A stretch of 31,833 nucleotides of DNA from a virus. Every line of letters begins with the position of its first letter. The first letter of the stretch is position 1. The DNA is taken from positions 1-31,833 of IMG/VR virus record IMGVR_UViG_3300027754_000290. One strand, written 5' to 3'. Shown piece by piece: positions 1 to 6,424 of the stretch. Both the position numbers and the translations under genes were made by a program. The notes beneath the pieces were generated by a model. It had not been told where the DNA came from. It saw nothing but the letters and a program-made list of their open reading frames with translations, and did no database searches.

Positions 1-87
1 GCCAGAGTGGGACGCCTGCGCGCCTACGGCAACGCCATCGTCCCGCAAGCAGCGCAAGCACTCATAGAGGCTTACCTTGAAACTTAG
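1..87 (+). CDS. DNA (cytosine-5) methyltransferase, C-terminal end (5' truncated by window edge)
   Basis: Only the last 28 codons are present, open from the first base to TAG at 85-87. The peptide contains GRLRAYGNAIVPQ followed by a helix ending IEAYLET. In phage and bacterial C5 cytosine methyltransferases the last conserved block has this GNAIVP(Q/P) form near the C-terminus, so a modification methylase is the best reading; it would protect phage DNA from host restriction. The catalytic PCQ and ENV motifs lie outside the window and cannot be checked. The next gene starts inside its 3' end (TTG at 77, 11-nt overlap), which suggests translational coupling with the helicase. Confidence 0.6.
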   Translation, partial: ARVGRLRAYGNAIVPQAAQALIEAYLET

Positions 88-1384
88 ACCCTATCAAGAC
101 GAGGCGGCTGACTTCCTGTACGAGCGCGACAGGGCGATGATCCTTGCCCCTGTGGGTGCGGGCAAGACAGCCATTACGCTCACCGCCATGCAGGCCATGC
201 TCAAAGACGGGCACGTCAAGCGTTTCCTCGTGCTGGCCCCCAAGCGGGTCGCCACCAGCGTCTGGCCCGTCGAGCAGCGCAAGTGGACACCCGATGTAAC
301 GCTGGCCGTCGCTGTGGGCACGCTCAAGCAGCGGGCTGCGGCCTTTGCATCCGACGCCCAGGTGGTGGTGACCAACTACGAGAACCTGCCCACGGGCAAG
401 TTTGACGCCGTGGTGTTCGACGAACTGACGCGCCTCAAAAACCCCAGCGGCAAGCGCTTCAAAGACCTGCTGAAATTCCTCACACCCATCGAGATTCGTT
501 GGGGGCTAACCGGCTCGTTCACCAGCAACGGTTTGGAAGACGTGTTCGGCCAGTGCAAGATCGTTGACCAGAGTTTGTTGGGCCGCAGTAAGGGCGCTTT
601 CCAGCAGCAGTATTTCGTGCTAATCAACCCCGACTTTGGTGAGTGGGCACCGCGCAAAGGCAGTCTTGAGAAGGTGATGGCCGTGATAAAGCCTGCCACT
701 TTTGTCTTGGACGCGGGTGAGTATAGCGACAAGCTGCCCCCGCTCCATACGGTAGAAGTGCGCTGCGATCTGTACGACCGCAAGCCTTACGACACCATGA
801 AGAAAGACTTCAAGCTGCAAGACATCACGGCCATCAACGCCGCCGTGGTGACCGGCAAGTTGCAGCAGCTTGCCAGCGGGTTTGTGTACCACACTGTACA
901 GAGCCCATCGGAGATACCTGGCAAGTGGGTGACGGTGCAGACGCCAGTGTGGTTTGACACGGCTAAGTTTGACCGGCTGCATGAGTTACTGGAGGAGAAC
1001 CAACGTGCTAACACGCTTATTGTTTACAACTATCAAGAGGAACTGGCCGAACTCAAGCGGCGTTACCCTCATGCTCAGACACTTGACGACGACCGGGCCA
1101 TTGAACGGTGGAACGCAGGCACCATTGAGTTACTGCTTGTCCACCCTAAGTCAGCAGGCCACGGGCTCAACCTCCAGTACGGCGGGTGCCGGATCGTGTT
1201 CCTGTCCCTGCCCTGGTCGCTTGAGTTGTATGAACAGACCATCGGGCGCTTGCATCGTAGCGGCCAGCGGCATGACGTGTGGTGCTACGTGATGCTGACC
1301 AACAAGACGGTGGACGAACGCATCTGGGCCGCGCTGCATGACAAGCGCGCTATTTCTGATATTGCAATGGAAGAACTATGTTAG
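77..1384 (+). CDS. SNF2/DEAD-like superfamily 2 helicase
   Basis: A 435-residue ATP-dependent helicase or translocase. Visible motifs are an N-terminal RPYQ (Q-motif-like) followed by Walker A APVGAGKT (about residues 24-31), Walker B VVFDEL (about 112-117, DEL in place of DEAH), and a C-terminal motif VI GRLHRSGQ (about 390-397) followed by the VDERIW helix typical of SNF2-type phage helicases. It probably acts in phage DNA replication or recombination. The start is TTG at 77, because the protein must begin MKLRPYQ at the Q-like motif; it overlaps the methylase stop. Its own stop overlaps the next ATG (1378). Length is normal for compact phage SNF2 helicases. The exact substrate is unknown. 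Confidence 0.88.
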   Translation: MKLRPYQDEAADFLYERDRAMILAPVGAGKTAITLTAMQAMLKDGHVKRFLVLAPKRVATSVWPVEQRKWTPDVTLAVAVGTLKQRAAAFASDAQVVVTNYENLPTGKFDAVVFDELTRLKNPSGKRFKDLLKFLTPIEIRWGLTGSFTSNGLEDVFGQCKIVDQSLLGRSKGAFQQQYFVLINPDFGEWAPRKGSLEKVMAVIKPATFVLDAGEYSDKLPPLHTVEVRCDLYDRKPYDTMKKDFKLQDITAINAAVVTGKLQQLASGFVYHTVQSPSEIPGKWVTVQTPVWFDTAKFDRLHELLEENQRANTLIVYNYQEELAELKRRYPHAQTLDDDRAIERWNAGTIELLLVHPKSAGHGLNLQYGGCRIVFLSLPWSLELYEQTIGRLHRSGQRHDVWCYVMLTNKTVDERIWAALHDKRAISDIAMEELC

Positions 1385-1536
1385 ACAAACTGAAAGCACA
1401 ACTCAAAGCGGCCAAGGCCGAACTCAAAATACGCGAGCGCCAGTTGAACGCTCTTTGGCGGTCGCACGACCGCTGCGTTCACTTGATCATCAAACTGGAG
1501 ACACGAATTGAAAAACACTTGGCGAAGTCTAAATGA
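1378..1536 (+). CDS. Small coiled-coil protein (52 aa)
   Basis: ATG at 1378 lies inside the last codons of the helicase gene, and the frame runs to TGA at 1534-1536. The protein is very rich in Lys, Leu, Glu and Ala (starting MLDKLKAQLKAAKAEL) with heptad-like spacing, so it is probably one long helix or coiled coil. No enzyme motif is seen. Its 3' end overlaps the next gene by 29 nt in another frame. The tight overlaps on both sides and the charged helical sequence support a real gene. Function unknown. Confidence 0.6.
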   Translation: MLDKLKAQLKAAKAELKIRERQLNALWRSHDRCVHLIIKLETRIEKHLAKSK

Positions 1537-1699
1537 CCGTCTGCCCACACTGACCGAAGAGGAAGTGCTGGGCTTACTGAACAACGAGCGCAATACGCTC
1601 AAAAGAGTATCCATACTGGAGCGTATGCACCAGCGGTACAACACCCTGCGCGTCGCGCGGGAGAGACTTGAACTACTAAAGGAAGCTAAATTACCATGA
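1508..1699 (+). CDS. Small helical protein (63 aa), unknown function
   Basis: TTG start at 1508, preceded by a GGAG (about 1498-1501) at suitable spacing. The protein is charged and mostly helical (PTLTEEEVLGLLNNERN, then repeated Arg/Glu/Leu). TEEEV..LL.NER followed by RVSILERMHQRYNTLR resembles small phage proteins that accompany helicase genes, but I cannot name a family. It overlaps both neighbours (1378-1536, and the ATG at 1696), consistent with a coupled operon. Confidence 0.6.
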   Translation: MKNTWRSLNDRLPTLTEEEVLGLLNNERNTLKRVSILERMHQRYNTLRVARERLELLKEAKLP

Positions 1700-1869
1700 A
1701 ACCAAGCTACACCCAAACGCCTCGTTCAATGAGTGAGGCCACCTGGACGACCGGCGCGTATGGCGTCAGTTACAAAAAGTCACGACTGTCAGTAATCGGC
1801 GGCTATGTTCTAGCCTTTGCTATCGGCGCTGGTATGGCTGCGCTTTTAGTTACATGGTGGTCGGTATGA
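1696..1869 (+). CDS. Small single-pass membrane protein (57 aa)
   Basis: ATG at 1696 overlaps the previous stop by 4 nt, and TGA at 1867-1869 overlaps the next ATG. The polar N-terminal half, ending in a basic YKKSR, is followed by a hydrophobic, Gly/Ala-rich segment from about residue 32 to the C-terminus (LSVIGGYVLAFAIGAGMAAL), ending in Trp-Trp. This fits one transmembrane helix with a cytoplasmic N-terminus by the positive-inside rule. Function unknown. Such peptides are common in phage early regions and may act on the host membrane. Confidence 0.6.
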   Translation: MKPSYTQTPRSMSEATWTTGAYGVSYKKSRLSVIGGYVLAFAIGAGMAALLVTWWSV

Positions 1870-2102
1870 AATATATAGCAGACGCGGATTACGCCAAGCA
1901 GTACACCGACTGGCACATCAAGACAGGCGGCTTTGCGAGGGACATTACCTTGCGTGACCACTTTGCGGGGCTGGCTATGCAAGCACAGTTATCAATGCCT
2001 GAAATTGGTTTAGTTATAAGCCAAGGAACTATAACAATAGAAAAGGTTTGCGGAAGTTGTTATGAATGGGCAGACGCAATGCTCAAGGAGCGTGCCAAAT
2101 GA
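1866..2102 (+). CDS. Hypothetical protein (78 aa)
   Basis: I chose ATG at 1866 rather than the in-frame ATG at 1854 because it forms an ATGA junction with the preceding stop. The protein is soluble and begins MKYIADADYAKQYTDWHIK. A central stretch (about 30-40) could form a short helix, and two Cys occur near the end (VCGSCYEW), in a CxxC arrangement that might bind a metal or be redox-active. Not recognised. The stop overlaps the next ATG (2099). Confidence 0.55.
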   Translation: MKYIADADYAKQYTDWHIKTGGFARDITLRDHFAGLAMQAQLSMPEIGLVISQGTITIEKVCGSCYEWADAMLKERAK

Positions 2103-2320
2103 CCGAATGTTGCAACGATTTTGGTAACTGCACCCAAGGCCGCGACTGCCCTATACGCAAGCAACGCGCCGAGGAAACCAACAAGGCATACATCAACCAA
2201 AGCAATGGGCTTGAGCCTGACTTACTGGACGACTTTGCTGCAACATTCAAAGGCTTGATTGCTTTGATGTTTGTAGTTGCTGGCTTGACAATGCTTGCTT
2301 TTGTATTTTGGGGGAAGTGA
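2099..2320 (+). CDS. Cys-rich N-terminus plus one membrane helix (73 aa)
   Basis: ATG at 2099 overlaps the upstream TGA and has AAGGAG about 10 nt before it. The N-terminus has four Cys in a tight pattern (CC-x5-C-x5-C, within MTECCNDFGNCTQGRDCPIRK), followed by a polar stretch and a strongly hydrophobic segment (about 48-70) ending FVFWGK. This looks like a small metal-binding or redox head attached to a C-terminal transmembrane anchor. Similar small proteins occur in phages of Burkholderiales, but no function is established. The last base of the stop is shared with the next ATG. Confidence 0.65.
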   Translation: MTECCNDFGNCTQGRDCPIRKQRAEETNKAYINQSNGLEPDLLDDFAATFKGLIALMFVVAGLTMLAFVFWGK

Positions 2321-2544
2321 TGACAGGCTACAAATCAAAACGCGATGCGGCTTTAGACGAGGAAGGGATGTACCTTGTGCATCACACCAAGCGCAAAGAT
2401 GATGATGACGACATCCAAGTCTATAAGCGCCCGTGGGTAGAGTTAACAAAAGGCGAGATTGAGTCTTGGGATTTGCCGGACAATCTAACAAGGGTTGAGT
2501 TTGCATGGTTTGTGGAAACCAAATTGCGAGAGAAGAACACATGA
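2320..2544 (+). CDS. Hypothetical acidic protein (74 aa)
   Basis: ATG at 2320 (TGATG junction) with GGGGAAG just upstream; an in-frame ATG at 2308 lies inside the membrane segment of the previous gene and is less likely. It encodes a soluble protein with an Asp run (KRKDDDDDIQVYKRPW) in the middle and a Trp-containing acidic C-terminal half. No recognised domain. The stop overlaps the following start (2541), so it belongs to the same coupled series. Confidence 0.55.
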   Translation: MTGYKSKRDAALDEEGMYLVHHTKRKDDDDDIQVYKRPWVELTKGEIESWDLPDNLTRVEFAWFVETKLREKNT

Positions 2545-2876
2545 AACCAAGTCACCCAAAAATTAGGCAGCTATTGCGCCAGTACCAAGACGGCCTGACA
2601 GCAAAAGAAATATCTGAACGGCTAGAAAAAAGACACGACACAATTTATGCTGCGCTGCAAAATATGCCGGATACTTACATAGATAGGTGGCTAAAAGCCG
2701 AGCAGCAGTTGCCGCCACAAGCCGTATGGTGCGCCGTAGTGCCACCCGAAAATTGTCCTAAACCCAGACCAAAAAATGTCAGACCTACCCAACTTCGCCG
2801 CGTGGAACCACGAAACCTTAGCGAAATTTGCTTTGGATTCGTACTTACGAATGCAAGCCCAACAGGACGCTATTGA
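2541..2876 (+). CDS. Helix-turn-helix regulatory-type protein (111 aa)
   Basis: ATG at 2541, overlapping the previous stop. Residues 5-45 (KIRQLLRQYQDGLTAKEISERL, then KRHDTIYAALQNMPDTY) read as a helix-turn-helix or winged-helix DNA-binding unit: a Gln/Leu helix, the turn around DGLTAKEI, and a recognition helix. This is typical of small phage proteins with a putative regulatory role. The segment after PPENCPKP (about residue 77) is basic and looks less protein-like. It is encoded where another gene (2776-2946) runs in a different frame, so the C-terminal tail may be under dual coding constraint. The target operator is unknown. Confidence 0.65.
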   Translation: MKPSHPKIRQLLRQYQDGLTAKEISERLEKRHDTIYAALQNMPDTYIDRWLKAEQQLPPQAVWCAVVPPENCPKPRPKNVRPTQLRRVEPRNLSEICFGFVLTNASPTGRY

Positions 2877-2946
2877 GCAACTGCGCGGTGACCTGAAAGA
2901 CGCTATGCAGTTAGTACGGGCGAGTACCCTTACTGTCGATGATTAG
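2776..2946 (+). CDS. Small helical protein (56 aa)
   Basis: ATG at 2776 to TAG at 2944-2946. The peptide (starting MSDLPNFAAWNHETLAKFAL) has good amphipathic helix character, with a QAQQDAIEQLRGDLKDAM coiled-coil stretch. It resembles small proteins found after HTH genes in related phages. It overlaps the HTH gene by 101 nt in another frame and the convergent peptidase gene by 36 nt on the opposite strand. It is the last plus-strand gene before the lysis cassette. Function unknown. Confidence 0.6.
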   Translation: MSDLPNFAAWNHETLAKFALDSYLRMQAQQDAIEQLRGDLKDAMQLVRASTLTVDD

Positions 2947-3330
2947 CACTTGGCCCCGAGGCTTGCCCTTGGGGTTATTGGGTACGCTAATGTGCGTCCA
3001 ACGGTCGAACTCACGGATTAACTGGTCAAATGGCAGCTTGGCCGCGATGACCGCTTTGACCACTTGATCTGGCGTCATTGCAGGTACGCGGATGTCCGCA
3101 GCGCAGCCGAGTCGATGCTGGCTGGTGTCTTTGCTGCCTACCGCGTCATTTACTTGTTTGCTCCGAAATGCGCTGTTGACCATGATCGGTACGCCGCCCA
3201 AAACGCTTTTAACTTGTTCCAGCAAGCCAGCCAAGCGTTGGAGATTTGCAATTTCACTAGGGTTAGGTTCATTTTTAAATTCTCGGTGATCGGTGACAGT
3301 TAATTCTGCCAGCGTGAAGTTAGGTGTCAT
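2911..3330 (-). CDS. Endolysin: M15 family D-Ala-D-Ala carboxypeptidase-like peptidase
   Basis: A 139-residue zinc peptidase of the M15 (Peptidase_M15_3-like) type that would cleave peptidoglycan cross-links for lysis. The family signature is visible: NSAFRSKQVNDAVGS (about 52-66), SQHRLGCAADI with His72 and Asp79 as probable zinc ligands, and WTHISV with His113 as the third ligand. There is no signal peptide, so export would depend on the holin. The start overlaps the holin stop by ATGA (3327-3330). The last gene of the lysis cassette, it converges with the plus-strand gene ending at 2946. Confidence 0.9.
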   Translation of the reverse strand: MTPNFTLAELTVTDHREFKNEPNPSEIANLQRLAGLLEQVKSVLGGVPIMVNSAFRSKQVNDAVGSKDTSQHRLGCAADIRVPAMTPDQVVKAVIAAKLPFDQLIREFDRWTHISVPNNPKGKPRGQVLIIDSKGTRPY

Positions 3331-3734
3331 TTTGCAGCCACGCCTTGCATCTTCTCAGCCGTACGCATACCACCCAGGCCAAGCATACCCAACAGCAGCG
3401 GCATCATGGTGCCCGTGTCCATTGTGGGGAACTTGACCGGGTGACCGGCCAAGGCCGAGCCCCACTCAGCCAGCGGGCCGACGACGAACTGGACGGCAAA
3501 TCCTGCACCGCACACCCAGCCGATAGCGGGTCGCCAGCCGGAGACAAAGACGCTGCTGCTGGCCGCTTCAATTTTGTTGATGTCCATCTGCCCGGTGATC
3601 TGAGCCAACTCGCCGTTCTGTTGCAACTTGAGCAGTTCTAGCTTGGCAGCGGCTTGCTGCGCTGGGTCAGGCAGCACTCGGTCTAGGACTTTGCTGCCAA
3701 CTTCAAACAAAGCTGTTACTGGGTCAAGGGACAT
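3327..3734 (-). CDS. Holin of the 3-TM type
   Basis: 135 residues. The N-terminal 55 residues are helical and charged (DPAQQAAAKLELLKLQQNGELAQITGQMDINKIEA), followed by SGWRPAIGWVCGAGFAVQF, a second hydrophobic segment, and a C-terminal segment MMPLLLGMLGLGGMRTAEK. The RP.IGW motif and three C-terminal hydrophobic segments match the Holin_3TM family (known from phages and gene-transfer agents). It would form inner-membrane lesions releasing the adjacent endolysin. It overlaps the downstream endolysin start by 4 nt and the upstream membrane gene by 11 nt. Confidence 0.85.
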   Translation of the reverse strand: MSLDPVTALFEVGSKVLDRVLPDPAQQAAAKLELLKLQQNGELAQITGQMDINKIEAASSSVFVSGWRPAIGWVCGAGFAVQFVVGPLAEWGSALAGHPVKFPTMDTGTMMPLLLGMLGLGGMRTAEKMQGVAAK

Positions 3735-3966
3735 TAGGTTTCTCCTCGTCTATGTGCGAACCTACTTTAAGGCCCGATAGCCAGCCGATCAAGCCACCGA
3801 TGATGGTCTGAAAAGCTGGGCCAATAATTTCAAAAATTTTGGTGTTGTCCACTTCTTTGACAAACAAGCCATGAATCAGCGCCCAGATTAAGGACAGCAC
3901 AACCGCGCACAGGGTAGCGGTGACCATGTAGGTCACTACATTTACCAACTTATCTTTATCGTTCAT
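3724..3966 (-). CDS. Two-TM small membrane protein in the lysis cassette (80 aa)
   Basis: A short charged N-terminus (MNDKDKLVN) precedes a first hydrophobic helix (about 9-36, VVTYMVTATLCAVVLSLIWA), then a short polar loop and a second, weaker hydrophobic segment (IIGPAFQTIIGGLIGWLSGLK), and a polar acidic tail. The size and two-helix plan fit a class II holin, a pinholin or an antiholin, but no specific family is recognised. It overlaps the holin on one side and the exported protein gene (ATGA) on the other. Confidence 0.7.
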   Translation of the reverse strand: MNDKDKLVNVVTYMVTATLCAVVLSLIWALIHGLFVKEVDNTKIFEIIGPAFQTIIGGLIGWLSGLKVGSHIDEEKPNVP

Positions 3967-4271
3967 CTTGCCTTCTCCATGATCTTGGCCCGCAAGGCGG
4001 GGCTATCAGCAGTGCCAGCCCACTCGGGCAAAGCGTTCCATATAAGTGTGTAGTCATCCACGCTACACTTTGACTTATCTAGCCACGCCAGCATGGCCTT
4101 GTGGCGCTCTGCTGGGTCGTGCGTTGACCAGGCTATGGCGTACAACTCCTGCACCGCGCAACTTGGCTGCTTGGGCGGCTTTCTGATAGGCGGCGGCTGC
4201 GCGTTCAGAATCAGCTTGTCCTGGGCGACCGATACCGTGACCAGCGCCAAAAAGAGTATGACGCCGCGCAT
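3963..4271 (-). CDS. Exported small protein with signal peptide (102 aa)
   Basis: The N-terminus MRGVILFLALVTVSVAQDK is a clear Sec signal peptide with likely cleavage after SVA. There is no lipobox Cys. The mature part begins with a Pro-rich stretch (QPPPIRKPPKQP), then two Cys separated by about 32 residues (SCAVQEL and KCSVDDY) that could form a periplasmic disulfide around helices with conserved-looking Trp (AIAWSTHDPAERHKAMLAWL). Located in the lysis block, it could be a periplasmic lysis accessory. Pro-rich segments occur in outer-membrane spanins, but a lipid anchor is missing. Function unproven. Confidence 0.7.
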   Translation of the reverse strand: MRGVILFLALVTVSVAQDKLILNAQPPPIRKPPKQPSCAVQELYAIAWSTHDPAERHKAMLAWLDKSKCSVDDYTLIWNALPEWAGTADSPALRAKIMEKAR

Positions 4272-4274
4272 TAG

Positions 4275-4496
4275 TCATTTGTCTGCTTTGTTTTCTAGCC
4301 GGTCAAAAATCTTACTTAGCATTTCTTTGATCTCGCGCATATCTTCTTTGTAGTCCAGACGGGCAACATAAATCGTAGGTAACTTGGACAGGTCAGTTTT
4401 AAGGTCTTGCACTGCTGTCCACAACTCGCGGGCGAACCATCCGGCCACGCCCATGCACGCGCCCAAGATGAGGTTGATTGTTTGCTGGTCCATCAT
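4275..4496 (-). CDS. Membrane-anchored coiled-coil protein, possible inner-membrane spanin or XhlA-like (73 aa)
   Basis: An N-terminal hydrophobic helix (about 6-24, INLILGACMGVAGWFAREL) is followed by a charged coiled coil (TAVQDLKTDLSKL, then KEDMREIKEMLSKIFDRLENK). A short N-terminal anchor plus long helix is the plan of Rz-type i-spanins and of XhlA-like haemolysis-associated proteins. This size and the MDQQTINLILGA start are common in phages of betaproteobacteria next to endolysin genes. The start may be at the first or second Met. It overlaps the ejection gene stop (ATGA at 4493-4496). Confidence 0.65.
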   Translation of the reverse strand: MMDQQTINLILGACMGVAGWFARELWTAVQDLKTDLSKLPTIYVARLDYKEDMREIKEMLSKIFDRLENKADK

Positions 4497-6424
4497 TGAC
4501 CGCTCAGAAAATTAAATTGGGCGTTGCCAGTGTCTTGTGGGGCTAGATTGTTGACTACGCCAATATTGCGTACTTTTTCAGCGCTTATGCCAGCGTTCTT
4601 AAACGGGTCGGCAAATTTTTCCCCCGCTGCTTGTCGAGCCATAGACTTACGCAATGCAGCAGCAGCCATTTTTGGGTCTAACATTTCCGTAGCAATTTCA
4701 ATTGCAATTTTTTCGTTTACCCCGCCTTTTAAACGTCGGATAATTTCATTTGCAACTGTGGCGACTCGGTTCATTAAGTTTGGCACTTGCGCCCCAGGAA
4801 CCGTGTGCAGCAAATCAGGCCCAGCTTTTGCACCTTTGCCCGCCGCGTATTCAGTTTCAGCTATGCGAGATAGATCGTTTTTTACGCCTTCTATCACGGT
4901 CATTTGTTCTGGCGACAGAATTTTAGCCAAGCTGTCATAGCGGGGCAGACCTGTGGTTGCTTTTTGTATGGTGGCGGGCGCGTTTTCTACCGCCGTTGCA
5001 AAACCACTAGCGCGCAATTTACCTGTTTCTTCGCCAAGCGCGGGGGTCAATTTACCTTCAAGATATTGCCCCACTTGCATTTGGTTGATAGGCTTGCTGC
5101 CCGCCGAGTACGTCTGACGGGCTTGGCCGTATTCGGGGACTTTGTTTTCAAACCAATTTAAAAATTGTTCACGAGTTTTACCAATTGCACTGGCTTCATT
5201 TTTGCCAATACCAAAGGTAGCGGGATCATGGGTCAAATCATCAAACGCCAATTTCATGTAGTGCAGGCTTGTGCCAGGATATTGCGCTACTTCTCCGGGC
5301 ACCGTTGTATAGCCTACGGGTTTGCCTGATGCGTCCAATATGGGCGACGGCACTGTTTGAGCAGGGCGAGTCTCGCCAATTTGAAACGTTTGGCCTTTTT
5401 CTTCGGCAAGTTGTTTAGCGCGGGCCAGCACTTTGTCCATAGACGGGCGTTCCGTAAGCGCTGCAAATGCGGCATCAGCAGGCACCACTGTTTTGTCTGC
5501 AATTCTGTACAACGGATCAGTTGCGCTAGTCCTAGCGGCTTCCGCAGCTTTAATGTCATCAGCAGTTTTACCTACGCTACGAATAGCCGCAAGCTGGGCT
5601 TCTTTTTGCGCTGCTTCACGACCTAAATACTCAGTAGGTAATTTTTCTGCGGCTTGTTTGCCTAGCGCAGCAAACCGTGTCGATCCCGCCGTTGCCGCTG
5701 CTTGCGCGGCGGTAGGCATAGAACCAGGTACAAGTTCAACCGGCGCGGCCAATGCGTTCAATATCTCAGGGGCTCGGCCTTCTGCCGCCGTCATGTACGC
5801 TTTAGATTTAGGGTCTAACGCGTTGTATATTTGTTGGCCCCCTTTTCCGGCTACTTCAAAACCTAAATTTGCAGCGCCGACAATTGGCGTCATTGGGTTG
5901 ATAACTTTGGCCGTAGTTGCTAAAACTTTAGACGCCATTGGCGCAACCCGCGCCGTTGCGGTCGCGCCGCCAGATAGAAGCGTAGATAAATCAGCCGCTG
6001 CGCCTACGGGGTCTTCAGCAAGCGTGCGTTTTATAGACTCAAAATTACCATATCTATCTTTAAGCATTCCGCCCGCAGCATTTGCAGTGTCTATTGCTCG
6101 TTTTTGAGCCGCCGGGTTAACTTCAATTGCGTTAATAGCAGTTTGAACTGCTTTGGGCATAAAATTATAGACACCGCCAGCCGCGACATCGGAAATATTT
6201 GTAAGCGTTTGTATAGGGTGTGCAAAAATATCCGCCACACCGCTTAGAAACCCCATGCCACTTTTAGGTACATTTTCAAGCGCCGCGCCGGGCACTTCTG
6301 CAAGAGTGTATGACTTGCGAGGGGCAGGCATACCATTAGAAGCCGCCGCAGGCTGCTGATATTGCTCCCAAGGGCCACTGGCGGCGGCAGCGGGCTGTTG
6401 GTATTGTTCCCACGGCCCAGCCAT
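4493..6424 (-). CDS. Ejection protein in the P22 gp16 position (643 aa)
   Basis: The last and largest of three ejection-type genes after the tail genes, as gp16 (609 aa) is in P22. The N-terminus carries two copies of a 12-residue unit, GPWEQYQQPAAA, at about residues 3-14 and 17-28. The rest is Ala/Lys/Glu-rich helix with hydrophobic Gly/Ala segments near 60-110 (VPKSGMGFLSGVADIFAHP) that could insert into membrane. No lytic transglycosylase or protease motif was found by eye. It would be packaged in the capsid and injected ahead of the DNA. Assignment rests on position, size and composition rather than catalytic residues. It shares one base with the upstream gene. Confidence 0.7.
   Translation of the reverse strand: MAGPWEQYQQPAAAASGPWEQYQQPAAASNGMPAPRKSYTLAEVPGAALENVPKSGMGFLSGVADIFAHPIQTLTNISDVAAGGVYNFMPKAVQTAINAIEVNPAAQKRAIDTANAAGGMLKDRYGNFESIKRTLAEDPVGAAADLSTLLSGGATATARVAPMASKVLATTAKVINPMTPIVGAANLGFEVAGKGGQQIYNALDPKSKAYMTAAEGRAPEILNALAAPVELVPGSMPTAAQAAATAGSTRFAALGKQAAEKLPTEYLGREAAQKEAQLAAIRSVGKTADDIKAAEAARTSATDPLYRIADKTVVPADAAFAALTERPSMDKVLARAKQLAEEKGQTFQIGETRPAQTVPSPILDASGKPVGYTTVPGEVAQYPGTSLHYMKLAFDDLTHDPATFGIGKNEASAIGKTREQFLNWFENKVPEYGQARQTYSAGSKPINQMQVGQYLEGKLTPALGEETGKLRASGFATAVENAPATIQKATTGLPRYDSLAKILSPEQMTVIEGVKNDLSRIAETEYAAGKGAKAGPDLLHTVPGAQVPNLMNRVATVANEIIRRLKGGVNEKIAIEIATEMLDPKMAAAALRKSMARQAAGEKFADPFKNAGISAEKVRNIGVVNNLAPQDTGNAQFNFLSGQ

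Noticed and set aside
2947-2980. Possible terminator between the plus-strand train and lysis genes (CCCCGAGGC and CCCTTGGGG)
   Set aside because: Arms have mismatches and no T-run follows in either direction; it lies inside peptidase coding sequence.
4075-4278. Nested frame in the exported-protein gene as an Rz1-like o-spanin
   Set aside because: The frame has no signal sequence and no lipobox Cys; Ala/Arg/Gly text looks like a shadow.
5433-6107. Plus-strand 224-codon open frame opposite the gp16-position gene
   Set aside because: Antisense shadow of an Ala-rich gene; no ribosome site, low-complexity Ala/Ser text.
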